Shown: positions 1 through 11,715, counted from the first letter of the stretch. The stretch: 64,000 nt of DNA from Saturnia japonica (GCA_033032175.1 CM065313.1:14051327-14115326); one strand, 5' to 3'. Translations and numbers: made by a program. Notes: a model not told the origin generated them from the letters alone.

Positions 1-1252
1 ATCGCCAATTTTGTGGCCCGTTTTTAGGAGAGAGTTGATTACCATACGGCATTATAACGTCGATAATCCTAAATGTTGTCTCGTAATCAGTCTGTCAAAA
101 CTATAGGTACTTGTCTAGTTGTATATATCTTGCAATAACCTTTATTACGAAGTGAAATTTTACTGGCTAATGAAATTTTAACTGATATCATTGGTGCTTA
201 ATTACATTAAATGAATAACTATTAATTAAGCTGCCATTATATTCTGCAATCATTGTTATTGTACATTGTATGCACTCAACGGTATTTTATCACTACTTTA
301 TTGCGTCCTTAGACCGAGAGAATAATTGCGTCACTCTTTATCTAATTTTCCTTGGATATACTTTGGCTACCTATTTAAAGCTCGGCATTTTTTTTTAACT
401 TATGTTAGTAACGACGCGTTCAAGTATTAGGTACGGAGGCAGGTTTGGGGAGAGTAAAATGTTTTCTTACAATCGAGGTATTATTTACGTAGTACATAAT
501 AGGTCAATATTTTTGACAAAGGGAGCGAGGGTAATATTATAAATCTTATAGATAAAGGTAAACATTTATAAAATTACTAAATTGTTTCCCAAAACAATTT
601 TATAATTTAAATTAATAATGCTATTTTTATGATGGTACATCAAATTCCTTTTCATATATTTTCTTACTAGAGAGAAAAAAAAAACGACTAACTCGGCACC
701 AATATGTAGTTTTTTTAAATGTAGGTACCGGTGTTCAATTCGACAAATTCCCGATGCGACGTGCTAGCAGTTTCCGTTGTTGTCAAATATTTAGTACAAA
801 TGAAATTATATTCTAATTCCAATAAATAATGAAGCTATAAATTAAACAAGACACTAAGCGGGATAAAAATTACCCACATTAATTCATGAATGTAATTTTA
901 CATCGGCCTATATAAATATCGCAAAATATTTCCCGTGTAAAATTAATATTTTCGAGTTAGCGTAGTGGAAATTGTTGGTGTCAAAAAGTTAAATTTGTAG
1001 AGGATTGTAAAATAATTGAAAGTTTGCTTGAATAACACTTGAATGCTCCTCATATATTATATTCACTTTTCTGGTCTCCATTTATTTAAAGATGATTACT
1101 CTATGTACCAGATCTATGTACAGCCATTATGATGGCTATTTTGTATATAATTGAATTGTTTGTATATACAATTTATAACTTTAACTTCCATAGTCAAAGT
1201 TAATACTCACTGAGCATACACGAAAGCTGTTCACAGAATGTGATGCTTCCAT
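1..1252. other. AT-rich DNA without a recognised gene
   Basis: No open reading frame of note and no transposon that I recognise. It lies downstream of the 3' end of Adat1, so its right end may hold the Adat1 3' UTR. The plus-strand TTTATT at 1081-1086 would be an AATAAA on the Adat1 strand, about 330 bases past the stop; this use is a guess. Confidence 0.5.
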
Positions 1253-1320
1253 TATTGCAAGCGTCCATAGGCTACGGTGACCGCTTAAAAGTCAGAACAC
1301 ATGCTTGTTGGCCACTTCCA
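1253..1320 (+). repeat. Fragment of lepidopteran retrotransposon tail repeat
   Basis: Contains the phrase CATAGGCTACGGTGACCGCT followed by a degenerate ATGCTTGTTGGCCAC. I recognise this as the 3' tail of a common lepidopteran retroelement. A related, longer copy lies in the opposite orientation at 37465-37685. Confidence 0.55.
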
Positions 1321-1412
1321 TGGTAAAAAGATATTAAAAAAAAAAAATTCATTCATTTAATACATCATCTATTCCAGATTGAAATACATATTAAGTCTAT
1401 TAGTTTGAGATA

Positions 1413-2202
1413 TTACTGGATATTTATACAAAATTTCCAAATGTCAGGTTTCACAGTCCAATTCTTGAAAAATATGTTTTTTACTACAGACCACTCTTCA
1501 ACATATCTTTTTGATTTTCTTTTCATTATGTTATATGGAATACTGCCAATATCTTCGTTACCCAGGATGCTTTGTTTTAGTTTTTCATGTTTGTTTAAAA
1601 TATTTAAGAAATATTTGTAAATATTGTATTTACTAATACATAACGAACTTTTTGGTGAATTTATAAGTTTTTTTGTAACTCCCAATTTTTTACCTTGCAC
1701 TGCCACTTCTAAAAGCCTGTAAATAAAATATAATATATATTAGCCAATTAGCCAAACAAGAAATACCACTTAAATTTATTGTAAAAGTAGAAATTCTTGA
1801 ATCAAATTAGTATTTATGATGGTCTCATTTATATTACAGTTTTAACTTTTTTTTAAATATAATGCAAACTTGCAAAACTTGTCCATAGGTACCATCAATT
1901 AATATTAAATTTAATGATCTACAAAACTTTAATTGTCTGTTATTATTCCTTCAATATGTTATTATTCCTGTAAGTATGTAAATAAGTTATTTATAATAGA
2001 GTTTTAAATTGAAAAAACCACAAGTAATTAATATAGATGCTAAACACAGCTGGTACTGACCCCTTTGATAAACCTACAAACAAACAATAAGAAGAGAGGA
2101 ATGTAGATGTTCACATAAATCTATTAGACCTGCTATAGTCTAAATATTACACAACAGAACAGCAACAGCATTATTATCTTATTATATTAAGTGAACAATT
2201 CT

Positions 2203-2272
<70 letters not shown>

Positions 2273-4068
2273 ATTGGTTTCTTGGACAAGGATCCAACAA
2301 TTTTGATGAAACTTTATATTTTAGATAATGTTCAGATTTAGATGACTTAGACAGGTGTTTTTTTTTAAGACACGGAGCAAAGCTAGATCACCCAGATATT
2401 GATAATATAGCAAGAACATTTATCTTATACATCAAATTATTGTTTACTTATTAAAGTCAATGGCTAGGCCAAGCCACCCAGCTTTGCTTAGTATTTTACA
2501 ATAAAAACCCTATCTAGATAAACTTGGAAATTGAAATATTGCATATTATACAAAATTACATCCAAATTGCCATTCCCAAAAATCAAGTATACATGATATA
2601 TACAAAACTGCCCACTTAATTGTAATATTAGATTAATAATTATGAAATTGATAAGTTTTATTGTATGAAAAATTATAATATTAACAAATAAAAACTCAGT
2701 TTTATAGAATCAGCGATTGAATTAAAATTTACTTATAATGTATGTAAAGAGTGTAAAATAAAAATTTATGAATGTAAATAAAACAGTACATATATATCTC
2801 ATTTAAATTTGCAAATTGGGTGTAAACAATTTATACAGAGAAGTTGAGGTGTTATAGGCTAGGTGGTATGGGCATGTCACGAGGAGGGATGAAAGCCATA
2901 TAACTAGAAGAATGTTAAGTATAAAGGTGGATGGATATAGGAGTAGAGGAAGACTGAAGAAGGTATGGATGGATTGTGTGAAGAATGATATGCATATACA
3001 TAAAAGGTGTGAATACTGAGATGATATTTACCTAAGGTTGGAAGGGAAAATAAAACATGTTGCGCTAACCCTACTTCAATAGAATAAGGGGTAAGAAGAA
3101 GGGTATAAACAGTTCAAGCAGAAGATTATATTTTATACTCACGGTTCCTTTAATTTAACCCACACTAAACTTGTTGACGCAGGCCTCATATCATTCTCAA
3201 TATGAGTATGTTGAAATGTGTTTGACGATTGATAGAATAATGGCCAAACCTTCGGTTTTAAAGAATGTTCACAACCTCTGTACAACAACGCTCTTTTCAA
3301 AGATTCCTGGGAATATGGAACATTTGAACCAAATATGTAATGCTTTAAATAAATTGGTTCACAAAACAAATCTAAAAGAGCACCTTGAACACCTAAGTAT
3401 GTCCATCTAGCCATTTTATCACTACAAGATACAGAGAGTGTCCTGTCACCTCTACCAGGTTTAGTACGAACTTGAGCAAGTATATGATAGTCTTTTCCGG
3501 GAAGTCTTAAATCTTGTTCAGAATTAGGTAAACATTTTGCACCTGTTCTATGTATATCACCATGTCTTATTTTTTTGGTTTCTATGTCACAGATGTCAAA
3601 TACTGCTTCACGTTTATCACCTATTGTATCACCATAATTATCTTCCCTGCCAGATTTAGGAATAATAGATGCATCACCGCATGGTAACTGTGAGGAGTAA
3701 AATATAAATTCTAAGTTTTCTTTGAGTTTTAACTTACAGTCTCCATATTCAAATATTGATGTTTCATTCCTTAAAACTTTGTCTATATTATCATAAAGAT
3801 ATATTATAAAAGCTCGTCTAGCAAACACTTCAGCATGACTGTCATTAAGGATGTAACCAGTTGAAGACATCTTCGAGGCTCCAATACATTTCGAACCGGT
3901 ACCTAATGATACCACCTCAATGCCACTACAATTATTGTCAAATTTAACCACGCATGACAAAATTGTCCATTCATTTTTAAGAGGTTTCCCAGTTTTTGGT
4001 AGTTTCTCGTACAAACTCGTGCAGCTATTGGCGATTTTGTCAACTAAAACACTATCCAGATAAGGCAT
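1413..4068 (-). CDS. Adat1: tRNA-specific adenosine deaminase 1 (ADAT1), two coding exons
   Basis: Coding exons are 4068-3143 and 1716-1413 (minus strand), joined over a GTGAGT donor and a TTTACAG acceptor, giving 409 aa. The family deaminates adenosine 37 of eukaryotic tRNA-Ala to inosine. The A_deamin signature is complete: HAE at residues 78-80 (zinc ligand His78, proton-shuttling Glu80), PCG at 129-131 (Cys130), SCSDK at 214-218 (Cys215), and PGRGDRT at 204-210 in the region that binds inositol hexakisphosphate in ADAR/ADAT enzymes. The second exon supplies the conserved C-terminal QGKKLGVTKK block, which confirms the splice. Length is close to what I recall for Drosophila Adat1 (about 394 aa) and shorter than the human protein (about 500 aa). 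The ATG fits the family N-terminus (GKP..NEWT near residues 27-35). Nothing is missing, so it looks functional. Confidence 0.95.
2205..2269. repeat. (TA)n microsatellite
   Basis: About 65 bases of nearly pure TA dinucleotides inside the Adat1 intron. Confidence 0.97.
2838..3085 (+). pseudogene. Non-LTR retrotransposon C-terminal fragment
   Basis: One plus-strand frame reads RWYGHVTRRDESH, then KVDGYRSRGRLKKVWMDCV. This is the post-RT C-terminal motif of insect endonuclease-reverse transcriptase LINEs (WYGHV...R.RGRP...W...V). It is a short, old fragment inside the Adat1 intron. A second, more decayed copy lies at 35905-36330. Confidence 0.75.
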
Positions 4069-5190
4069 ATCTTTTTAACATCAGATTATTTTATTAATAG
4101 AGTTATCGAGTTTACTCAAACTACCAGATTTTTGATACACAGTACACACACAACACAAAACCCAGAACCCAGAATCAACAACGTAAACAGCTGGTTTCCT
4201 TTGCACTATTGTCAACAGTGTCAAGTGGTGAACTGTCAACACTCAACAGCTGTCAAAATCAGAAAGCCAGTTTTTTTTTCAATTCAAAGCAAAGGAAATT
4301 GCTAATGGTAGTCCATTATCTTTAATATCATAATAGTATTAAAAACCTCTAAATTAATACTAAAATTATATAACATTAAAGGAAATTAAGTATTTCGTAA
4401 GCAAGTCTGGAGTGTTGTATTAAATTTTTTCTTACTGTTCCCATAGAGAAATGAGTAAGAGGGATATTAAAAATATTACGTGATGAAATATCCAAAATAA
4501 GATTATCAATTTGTTTAATTACCAAATGTTATTGTTAATGACATTCAAAGTTGGATTCGACGTTTGTGGACAATAAAAGCTAATTATTTGAATTAGTATA
4601 TTAGTTTGTATAAATAGTATTTTAGTAAACCTTTCTGTTAGTAAGTAGTTATTATACAAAACTTGTATTTAACTATTTTAAAAATAATTACATTTTTGTT
4701 GACATTTTGATTTTGACGCACAGGGGCGAGAGTTATAAAATTACTGAAATGTTGCTTACCTACGTTATACTTAAATACCCTCTAATCACATAGTGTTAGT
4801 GATAGATTAGGAGTTCCCCATTAATATGTAGGATATGTAGGTACTAGGCAAGGGCGTCGCCAACAGGGAGCAGCTGCCCCCCCCCCCCCCTATTCCCTAC
4901 CCTAGAGATTAAAAATGTAGACAATTACAAAAAAAAAAAAAACAAAGTAATAAGTCCACTCACTTGACTGATCAAGGAGGTCCCGCACGTCGTAACCTGA
5001 ATGAATTTATTTCATTCCAAGTATTCCGTCTGTGTTGATAAATCTAGTCTATTTTATTAAACCGGACGAGGGATGAACAACGTACACGGAAGAGAGATCG
5101 TTTAGCAGCAATTTATCAGTAGGAGACTAAATAATATATATGATAAGAGAGGTAGAGCACAGCGACATTTCTTTTGAGATTTCTCCCTAC
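4069..5190. other. Upstream region of Adat1, no gene seen
   Basis: The interval just left of 4300 should contain the Adat1 promoter and 5' UTR (minus strand). I see no clear TATA box. There is a C homopolymer at 4877-4890 and an A run near 4930. No divergent plus-strand gene is visible. Confidence 0.45.
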
Positions 5191-5194
5191 TGGG

Positions 5195-5285
5195 GGCAGT
5201 CCGACTAGTGGAATACCTCCACTCTACAGAAGATCGCAGCCAAATAACCTAGTGTTGTGTTCCTGCGGTGAGTAGGGTTTCCAGA
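5195..5285 (+). repeat. Retrotransposon tail repeat fragment
   Basis: Shares the stretch GTGTTCCTGCGGTGAGTAGG and its left flank (CGCAGCCAAATAACC) with the minus-strand copy at 37590-37685. It sits just upstream of the jockey remnant but need not be part of it. Confidence 0.65.
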
Positions 5286-5559
5286 GCTCATTCTATTATT
5301 CTTTTATTCTATATTTTGTCCCAAATTCTTTTTATTTTATTATTCTTATAAATATAATAACTTTTTAAAAAAAATTTTTTCATGTACAGAGTCAACAGTC
5401 TAGTCGTGGAGCTTTACACATTGAACTTTATACCGTTCTTATTGGAGCCTGATGGAACACTGGCGCATTCGGCGATTAAACAAGGCGATGCAATGTTTTT
5501 GCGATTCTCTTTGCAGATAACTCGCATCTGGATGTTGGCAATAAAACTCCGCCAACCAT

Positions 5560-6985
5560 TCCTATGTGCAAACGTACGTAGCATACTTCGCAATATAGAT
5601 GTGAGCAAATCCACAGGTCCTCACGGTATTTCAGCTATGGTTCTGTGGAAATGCGCAGCAGAGATCCCGTTCTTATATGCCTGTTGCGCCTCTCACACAA
5701 ATCTGGTGTTGTTCCAAAGTCCTGGAAGCTTGCCAACTTTCAACCTATTCTTTAAAAGGGCGACCATCCACCTACCTACCAATTATCGCCCAATTACCAT
5801 CACCTATACAAAATTATGGAGCGAGTGAATAATAACCAACTCGTGGCATACCTAGACATCCTCAGTGATCATCAGTACGGTTTTCGTGAAAAACGACCTA
5901 GGTACTGGAGTTCTCGTGGTGTATACCACATATAAATGGGGTGAGACTATTCAGAGACATGGTGCCTCACTTTGCCCTGGCAGTGTCTCTAGACGTTTTC
6001 AAGACCTTCGATAGAGCACGACATGGAAGCCTTTTAGGCAAACTTGAATCATACGGCATCCCTGATAGCCTGAAGATCTGGATCTAAGACTTCGTGAGTG
6101 AATGGTCAATAAGAGTAGTTTTTGATGGCTGCTTTTCTGATCCTTTGCCTGAGTTCCTCAGAGGTCATTTATTTTTGCTACACATCAATGACCTACTCAA
6201 GCCCGGAATCCTTATGTACGCAGACGATATCACCGTTGCAAAGAGTTATCTATCGAGTCTTCTAGCTGATAGGAATGAAACCAACAAGCTGAGGGGGGCC
6301 ATGTTAGCCGCTTGAACTTGTCCTTTGAGTTTGTATCCGATTGGAGTGATGCGAACCCAGTTAAGTTCAACGCAACGAAAACACAGGAGTGTCTTTTCTC
6401 CGTAAAATGTAGTACTTTTTGTTTTACACCAACTCTTAAAGGCTTATCCATTCCGTTTACTGATAGCCTTGAGACCTAAACTTTGGACGGTCCATTGTCA
6501 ACCTGCCAAAAAATTGGTGATACTTTTCAATATGAAACAGTACCTACTTTAAACCAGCGCTGCTCCTTAATTGGTATTAAGCGCAAATACGACCGTGTGT
6601 TGAGTATAGCTACCATATCTGGGGCGGATCTGCCAAATATCAGCTGGCTACACTTGACTCGATCGATCGACGATTTCGAAGGCTTATTGGTGGTGGATCA
6701 CTGACAGATGCAAAAATGCATAGCCTGGAACATCGGCGTAGGGTCACTTGCCTTGCAGTGTTCTATCGACTTAACTTTTGTGAATATGCGTAAGAGCAGC
6801 ACCAATTAACTTCATCTCTTCATTCCATCACAGAACTACCAGATGCTGTATGAGTCTCCATCCATATGTAGTAGATGTTCCATTTATCCGCACAAAACGC
6901 TTTGCATCGTTCATTAGGCAGACTGCAAAATAATTGAACTCACTACCCGCGTCTGTTTTTCCTTTTTTTTTTAAATAACCGCCGT
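5560..6985 (+). pseudogene. Decayed jockey-type non-LTR retrotransposon (RT and C-terminus)
   Basis: Several frames together spell a reverse transcriptase. The fingers motif region VSKSTGPHGIS is near 5600, HINDLLKPG near 6182, the catalytic YADD at 6217-6228, and then the C-terminal DRRFRRLIG...LEHRRRV...VFYRL near 6660-6780 and a degenerate SFIRQTAK...LPASVFP near 6910-6965. These motifs are characteristic of the jockey clade in insects. Frames shift repeatedly and stops are frequent, so it is dead. The endonuclease domain and 5' half are absent, as expected from 5' truncation. The T-rich stretch and the sequence to about 7010 may be 3' UTR. Confidence 0.85.
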
Positions 6986-7485
6986 AAAGGTAAGACTCGG
7001 GCTACCATATAATAAAGCTTCGTGTGCTTTTGACTGTATCTACAATTCATATTTTTCCCATTCTTCATATATTATACGTAACTCTTTCTAACGGTAGTAA
7101 TAAATTTTTGGAATGAAGTAAAAAAAACTTCAACAGTTTCTAGTATCAAGACGTATGTAGGGCATATACGCTATATAAACTTAAAAACTTTAATACAGAT
7201 ATTAAACGACTAAATATATTTTTGTAGACCTTAGAAAGTCATCCAAATTACGATCAACCAGTCGCTTGGAAAAAGAGGGGAACGAATATTAGGCTAGATT
7301 TTTTCAGGCGCTTAAATAAATGTATTAGCACATAGTTCTTCTTAGGTGCTAGAAAACCCCTAAACAATACCCTTAAGCCATAGTATTGTCATAAATATTA
7401 TTTTTAAATAAACAATCAAGAAATATAGGAATACCTACTCTTACTCTAAACGAAACGTGTGAATAATTCACGGCAGTATTGTTTT
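6986..7485. other. Intergenic DNA, nothing recognised
   Basis: AT-rich, without a supportable gene or a repeat that I recognise. Confidence 0.4.
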
Positions 7486-7489
7486 TAGG

Positions 7490-7720
7490 GTTTCGTACCT
7501 AAAATAAAAATAATTAACCCTTATAGGATCCCAGTGTTGTCCATCTGTCTGCTCGTATATCTGTGTGATCTAGTCTTAAGATTTATCATGATAGTTACTG
7601 TCCAATAATCAAGATTAACCCAACAAAAAGACACGGTCCTTTATACAAAAGTCCCACTCGTGTGCCAAAAATCCATTATCCAGGATAGATACTTCCCGGA
7701 GACCAATAGTCGTCTTGAAA
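7490..7720 (+). repeat. Dispersed lepidopteran repeat (GTACC/CCTTATAGGATCC family)
   Basis: Begins TTTCGTACCTAAAATAAAAA, then AACCCTTATAGGATCC and a CTGTCTG-like patch. This resembles the widespread insect repeat also present at 45885-46250. Heavily decayed. Confidence 0.5.
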
Positions 7721-7869
7721 GGCACAAAGGTGCCTTTGTGTATTAGTATGAGTATGTATTTAGTATGAGTATTATTACTTTTAGTATGAGTGCAGGAGTA
7801 AATACCTTTATATGGATAATTTCAAATTCGTGTGTAATTACTTCACTAGGTACAAAGTTATATTTGCTG

Positions 7870-8066
7870 TTAATTTTATATAATACTATCTGACCTGCGC
7901 AACTTCGTCTACGTCACATAAGAGAGAGAGAATGAGTTAGAGAGAGTGGGTCGTAGGTACTTATAATTTAATTCTAAAGGAGCTGGAACTTTCTTTATTT
8001 AGTAGCGGAGTTATTTTAAAATTGTTATTTCTCCTAAGATATTCCTTTAAATCAATTAAGTACTGT
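7870..8066 (+). repeat. GA-rich dispersed repeat, copy 1
   Basis: Pattern: GCGCAACTTCGTCTACGTCAC, a GAGAGA run, then TTCTAAAGGAGCTGGAACTT. Related copies lie at 22930-23025 (minus) and 50740-50910 (plus). The Helitron at 8070 directly follows. Confidence 0.7.
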
Positions 8067-8069
8067 GCC

Positions 8070-8589
8070 CTAGGTGTGCCCGTGGCTTTGCTCTCGTGAA
8101 CTACAGAATGCCCGCGCTAATGTTGCACCCCCGCTCCCGGCTATTTTAAACACAAAAATGCTTATTTTGGGTGTTCCTTAGAAGACAGATATATACTCTC
8201 CGGAACTATTTCGTAGGTATTTTTAATGTCTATAATTATGTAGTACATTAATTTGCTATATCTCTTATGGTTTACTCAGCATAAGCCACTTAAGCGCCAG
8301 AATTGATTCATCATGACCAATTTTTTTATTTGTTCGGAACCCTAATTATTTTTCTAAAATAAAAGTAGCCTAAGTTACTCCCTATATCATCATCTATCTA
8401 TCAGTGAAAGTCCCGTCAAAATCGGTCCAACTATTTCGGAGATTACTCGGAACAAACAGATAGACAGACAGACACACAAACATTTTAAAAATGGGTTTTT
8501 TATTATAGGTGTCGTATATACTTTCATATGCATTAAATAAAAAACTTTTATTTTGACATTACAAACAGACACTTTATTATTTGTATAGA
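8070..8589 (-). mobile_element. Non-autonomous Helitron-like element, family H2
   Basis: On the minus strand it starts TCTATACAAATAATAAAGTG (after an A) and ends GCACACCTAG, giving 5'-TC and CTAG-3' Helitron termini at about 520 bp. A full-length relative in the opposite orientation lies at 42650-43160. The internal phrase GTCCCGTCAAAATCGGTCCA and the GACAGACAGACA run are common in lepidopteran elements of this kind. There is no Rep/helicase coding, so movement would need enzymes from elsewhere. Confidence 0.75.
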
Positions 8590-9279
8590 TGTAATAAAAT
8601 AGTACGGAACACTCAGGGCGCTAAATCTATTCGATACTTATCCGTTTATTTTAAATGTGTACAAAAAATGATAATAACCGCAAAACAGATTTAGACAAAT
8701 TTACATATATTTCATTATAAAAGGATTAATCACTGCTAGATGGCCAAGAAAAAAGTCGTGAGTCGTGAGATAACGTTTAACTATTAAGTGTAAATGCTTA
8801 TTAAATATCTTGTATCACCAAGACATCACCGCAACTGAACTGACAGGACATCGACATATAGGTAATCTAAAAATATAAATAAATAATCTCTAAGCCTTAA
8901 AGATTCTGCGATTAATAAGCATCAGTCAGAACTAGCTAATTCTTGTATATAGAAACAAAAAAAAAAAAACAGTAAAATAAACTATTTATACTGTACTAAA
9001 GCTAAATCGATTATTATCTCGTTGCTCATTATCGTTTTATTGAATTGTAGGGTTAAAGGAATTTACGAAACCCAGTTTAATCACCTAACGATATATGTTA
9101 GTCGTCTTTGTCTAAACCTAAATATAATCACTATGCATATCGATACAGAAATTGGCCGCTATCAAATACATGTTCCTTCACATAGTGTTTCTACATATAC
9201 CACCGTCTCACATTCAAACTAAAAATACGTAATAAATTTTTTGTTACAAGTTCTGTTATCTAATGTCCACAATATTCTA
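8590..9279. other. Intergenic DNA, nothing recognised
   Basis: A 66-codon open frame at 9022-9222 shows no family resemblance and is probably chance. Confidence 0.4.
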
Positions 9280-10582
9280 CAAGGTGTCCAGAAAGGGTAT
9301 CGGGTATTTGTAAGTTCAATGAAACAAAAATTATTTGTATGCAATAAAAAAGTTTATTGTTTATTATTAGCATATGAATTGGAGAATTATTTGGAAAAGA
9401 TGATGTTATCCAAATGATGACCGTTACGTTGCTGGCACTCTTCTAAACGGAAACGAAGATTGGCGATAACACGTTGACACATAGCTATCGATATTGCTGC
9501 CATTTCTGACCTGATGTTTTGCTTTAACTGGGTTAGATTCGCCGGATTGTTTTGATAAACCTTACTTTTAAGGCATCCCCATGCAAAATAGTCAAGCGGG
9601 CTAAGGTCGGGGCTTCTGGGAGGCCAGTTGATGTTACCCCTTCGCGAAATGACTTTATTGGGGAATAATTCGTTAACAACTTCCATTGAGTCATTTGAGG
9701 TATGGCAAGTGGCCCCATCTTGCTGGAACCACGTTCTTGATTTGAAACCTGCAAACTCCAGCAACTCTGGGACCAAAAAATTTCGCAAAATATCGCAATA
9801 ACGGTCACTATTCACATTAATTGCTCGGCCTCGTTGATCTTCATGAAAATAAGGACCAATTATGCCTTTAGCAAACATAGCGGCCCAAACAACGACCTTT
9901 GGGCTATGCAGGGGTCGTTCATGCTTTCGTCTCGGATTCTCCACTGCCCAGTACCGACAATTCTGCTTATTAACATGACCATTCAGGTGAAAATTTGCTT
10001 CGTCACTGAACAGTATGTTGTTAAAGTTGTTAAATCGCTACAGCATTTCGTTCGCAAAATTCAGTCGATTAGCATAGTCCGTATCCTTCAATTCTTGAAC
10101 CAATTGAATTTTATAGGCTTTTAGATGTAAGTCTTTCTTTAAAATCGAATGTAAAGACGATTTTTTGATGTTCAACGCTTGGCTTCGCTTTCGGATGGAT
10201 AAAGACGGATTTTGACGAACCGACGCCTCAACTTCTTCAATTGTTTCTTCATCGCGAACTGAACGAGGACGACCAGAGTTTTGAATTTTAACTGTCGCAC
10301 CTGTATTCTCGAACGTCCTGATCAATTTCCTAATGCTATCGTCACTTGGCGCGTGGCGTGTACGATATTCCGCACGATAGAGACGTTGAGCAGTCACTAT
10401 TGAATCACCATTACGATAATACGCTCGTACGCAAAATGCGCGATGCGTCCCCGAGTACTGTTCCATCGTGACTAAAACTCCACAAAATGGCGGACGCCAC
10501 GAACCCCTCCCCGCACCCTTTAGACGCCCCGTTTCGAATATGGCGCGAAAACAAATACCCGATACCCTTTCTGGACACCTTG
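9280..10582 (-). mobile_element. DD41D mariner (rosa-like) element, complete with inverted repeats
   Basis: Perfect 31-bp terminal inverted repeats at 9280-9310 and 10552-10582 (outer end CAAGGTGTCCAGAAAGGGTA), with TA on both sides, the mariner target duplication. Length is 1303 bp and the transposase is on the minus strand. The identical inverted repeats and nearly intact gene indicate a young insertion. The spacing of catalytic residues places it in the DD41D group first known from Ceratitis rosa. Confidence 0.93.
9387..10466 (-). pseudogene. DD41D mariner transposase with one in-frame stop
   Basis: A single frame from ATG at 10466 to the stop at 9387, interrupted only by TAG at 10040-10038 (codon 143); read through, it would be 359 codons. 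The N-terminal helix-turn-helix region (residues about 8-120) has the HRAFCVRAYYRNGDS start seen in this family. The three catalytic aspartates are Asp154 (FSDEANF), Asp250 (QQDGATCHTS) and Asp292 (SPLDYFAWG); by my count 41 residues separate the last two. The related copy at 30.8 kb has GAG (Glu) at the position of the stop, so a point change probably made it. It catalyses cut-and-paste transposition in the family; here activity would require readthrough or another copy. Confidence 0.92.
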
Positions 10583-10700
10583 TACAAAGTTAGTTCCATA
10601 TTAGTTCCTTACATATGAAATTGCCGCTTTGTTGAATTGGCCAGTTTGATCTCAAATATCTGACGTTTGGTTACGAATTCCAAATTCAAATTTATTTCTA
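10583..10700. other. Short AT-rich spacer
   Basis: Contains GAAATTGCCGCTTTGTTG and AATTGGCCAGTTTGATCTCA, which I recall from other lepidopteran repeats. No gene. Confidence 0.35.
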
Positions 10701-10737
10701 ACTAGCTGGTACCCGTGACTTTGTCTACGTATTATTG
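10701..10737 (-). repeat. Helitron-like 3' end fragment
   Basis: Plus strand reads CTAGCTGGTACCCGTGACTT, the reverse complement of a Helitron 3' end (hairpin then CTAG). It leads directly into the tandem repeat that follows. Confidence 0.5.
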
Positions 10738-10986
10738 AATATAAACAGACTGATCTCGGAACATGACAAACCAAAAGAAAATCATAGATGGGTTTTAGCA
10801 CTATGTGTATGGTGGTCCAATCCTTACTATCCGCTTTAGTACTGCATATAAATCGGCTGATTGCGGAACACGACAAACCAAAAGATAATCATCGATAGGT
10901 TTATCAGTATGTGTATGGTGGTCGCAATCCCTACCACCCCGTTATATTACTGCATATCCACCGGTTGATTTTGAAACACGACAATC
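10738..10986. repeat. ~108-bp tandem minisatellite, about 2.3 units
   Basis: Units begin near 10740, 10849 and 10957. Each carries CGGAACAYGACAAACCAAAA, then ATCATMGATRGG, TATGTGTATGGTGGT and TACTGCATAT. The third unit is cut short. The same unit recurs at 12818-12965 and 15396-15470, and inverted at 18535-18695, always beside Helitron-like sequence. This suggests an internal minisatellite of a Helitron family. Confidence 0.8.
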
Positions 10987-11189
10987 ACTATGTTAAACTG
11001 TATTATATTTTATTTAAAGTTACGGTGTTTTGCTTAATGGTTGTCGAAGTATATACGTGAAATCTAATCCAGATAGTAAACCTTAATATGTTTGTAACAT
11101 GGAACGTAGCTACCTATTAAAGTAAAAACAATAATAAAAATTAAAACACAGTTCACAATCGAACATGAACTATCTATAATCCTAAATCG

Positions 11190-11570
11190 ATAACAGTAGT
11201 TAAGCTATGACTTTTACCGGGATAAAGAGTAGGTACGGTTAGACTTCAGATTATATAAATAAAGCTAAATTTGATGATGTGAATAAGTGAGGAAGGTGGA
11301 TGAGCGTGAGAGGTGATCCCCCTGTAAAGATAAAAGTGCAGAAACTAGCACTTTTTGAGATATATATTTTTTTAATTTTAATGTTATGTCTTTTTAGGTC
11401 TTGTTTAAGAAATTTCAACGAATAATTATTTGTTTCTGTCACTGGCCGGCTGCTGCCACGGCCCGCTCGCTTCTTTTGCACGGCTCGTGCATTAAGGTAC
11501 ATAAACATAAACTGACCACGAATATATATTGATAACATTAGTTAAGGTATGACCTCTACCGGGATAAAAA
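11190..11570. repeat. 38-bp direct repeats flanking a ~300-bp segment
   Basis: GATAACAGTAGTTAAG...TACCGGGATAAA at 11190-11228 recurs with few changes at 11530-11568. The segment between contains a GC-rich patch (CACTGGCCGGCTGCTGCCAC) and no convincing gene. A 95-codon minus-strand open frame here shows no recognisable domain. Confidence 0.6.
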
Positions 11571-11715
11571 ATATCCTATGTGTCAATCCAGGTCATAGAC
11601 TATATATGTGCCAAATTTCATACAAACCCGTTCAGCCGTTTTTGCGTGATTGAGTAACAAATGTCTAAACCTCAGAAGTCTAAACACACAAACTTTCACT
11701 TTTCTTACAAATGTA
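11540..11715 (+). repeat. Dispersed lepidopteran repeat
   Basis: Carries GTGTCAATCCAGGTCATAGA, CCAAATTTCATACAAACCCG and CGTTTTTGCGTGATTGAGTA. These are phrases of a repeat common in lepidopteran introns. No coding capacity. Confidence 0.6.

Larger units (their letters stand above)
1717..3142 (-). other. Adat1 intron
   Basis: The single intron inside the coding region. It is AT-rich and carries a TA microsatellite and a retrotransposon fragment, listed separately. Confidence 0.9.

Noticed and set aside
3171..3410. 79-codon plus-strand open frame
   Set aside because: Antisense of Adat1 exon 1; no domain of its own.
5414..5614. 66-codon minus-strand open frame
   Set aside because: Antisense of the jockey remnant.
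9834..10124. 96-codon plus-strand open frame
   Set aside because: Antisense of the DD41D transposase.
10738..10986. CRISPR-like array
   Set aside because: Repeats are directly tandem without unique spacers, in an insect genome.
11251..11538. 95-codon minus-strand open frame
   Set aside because: Lies in repeat-like sequence; no recognisable domain and an odd composition.
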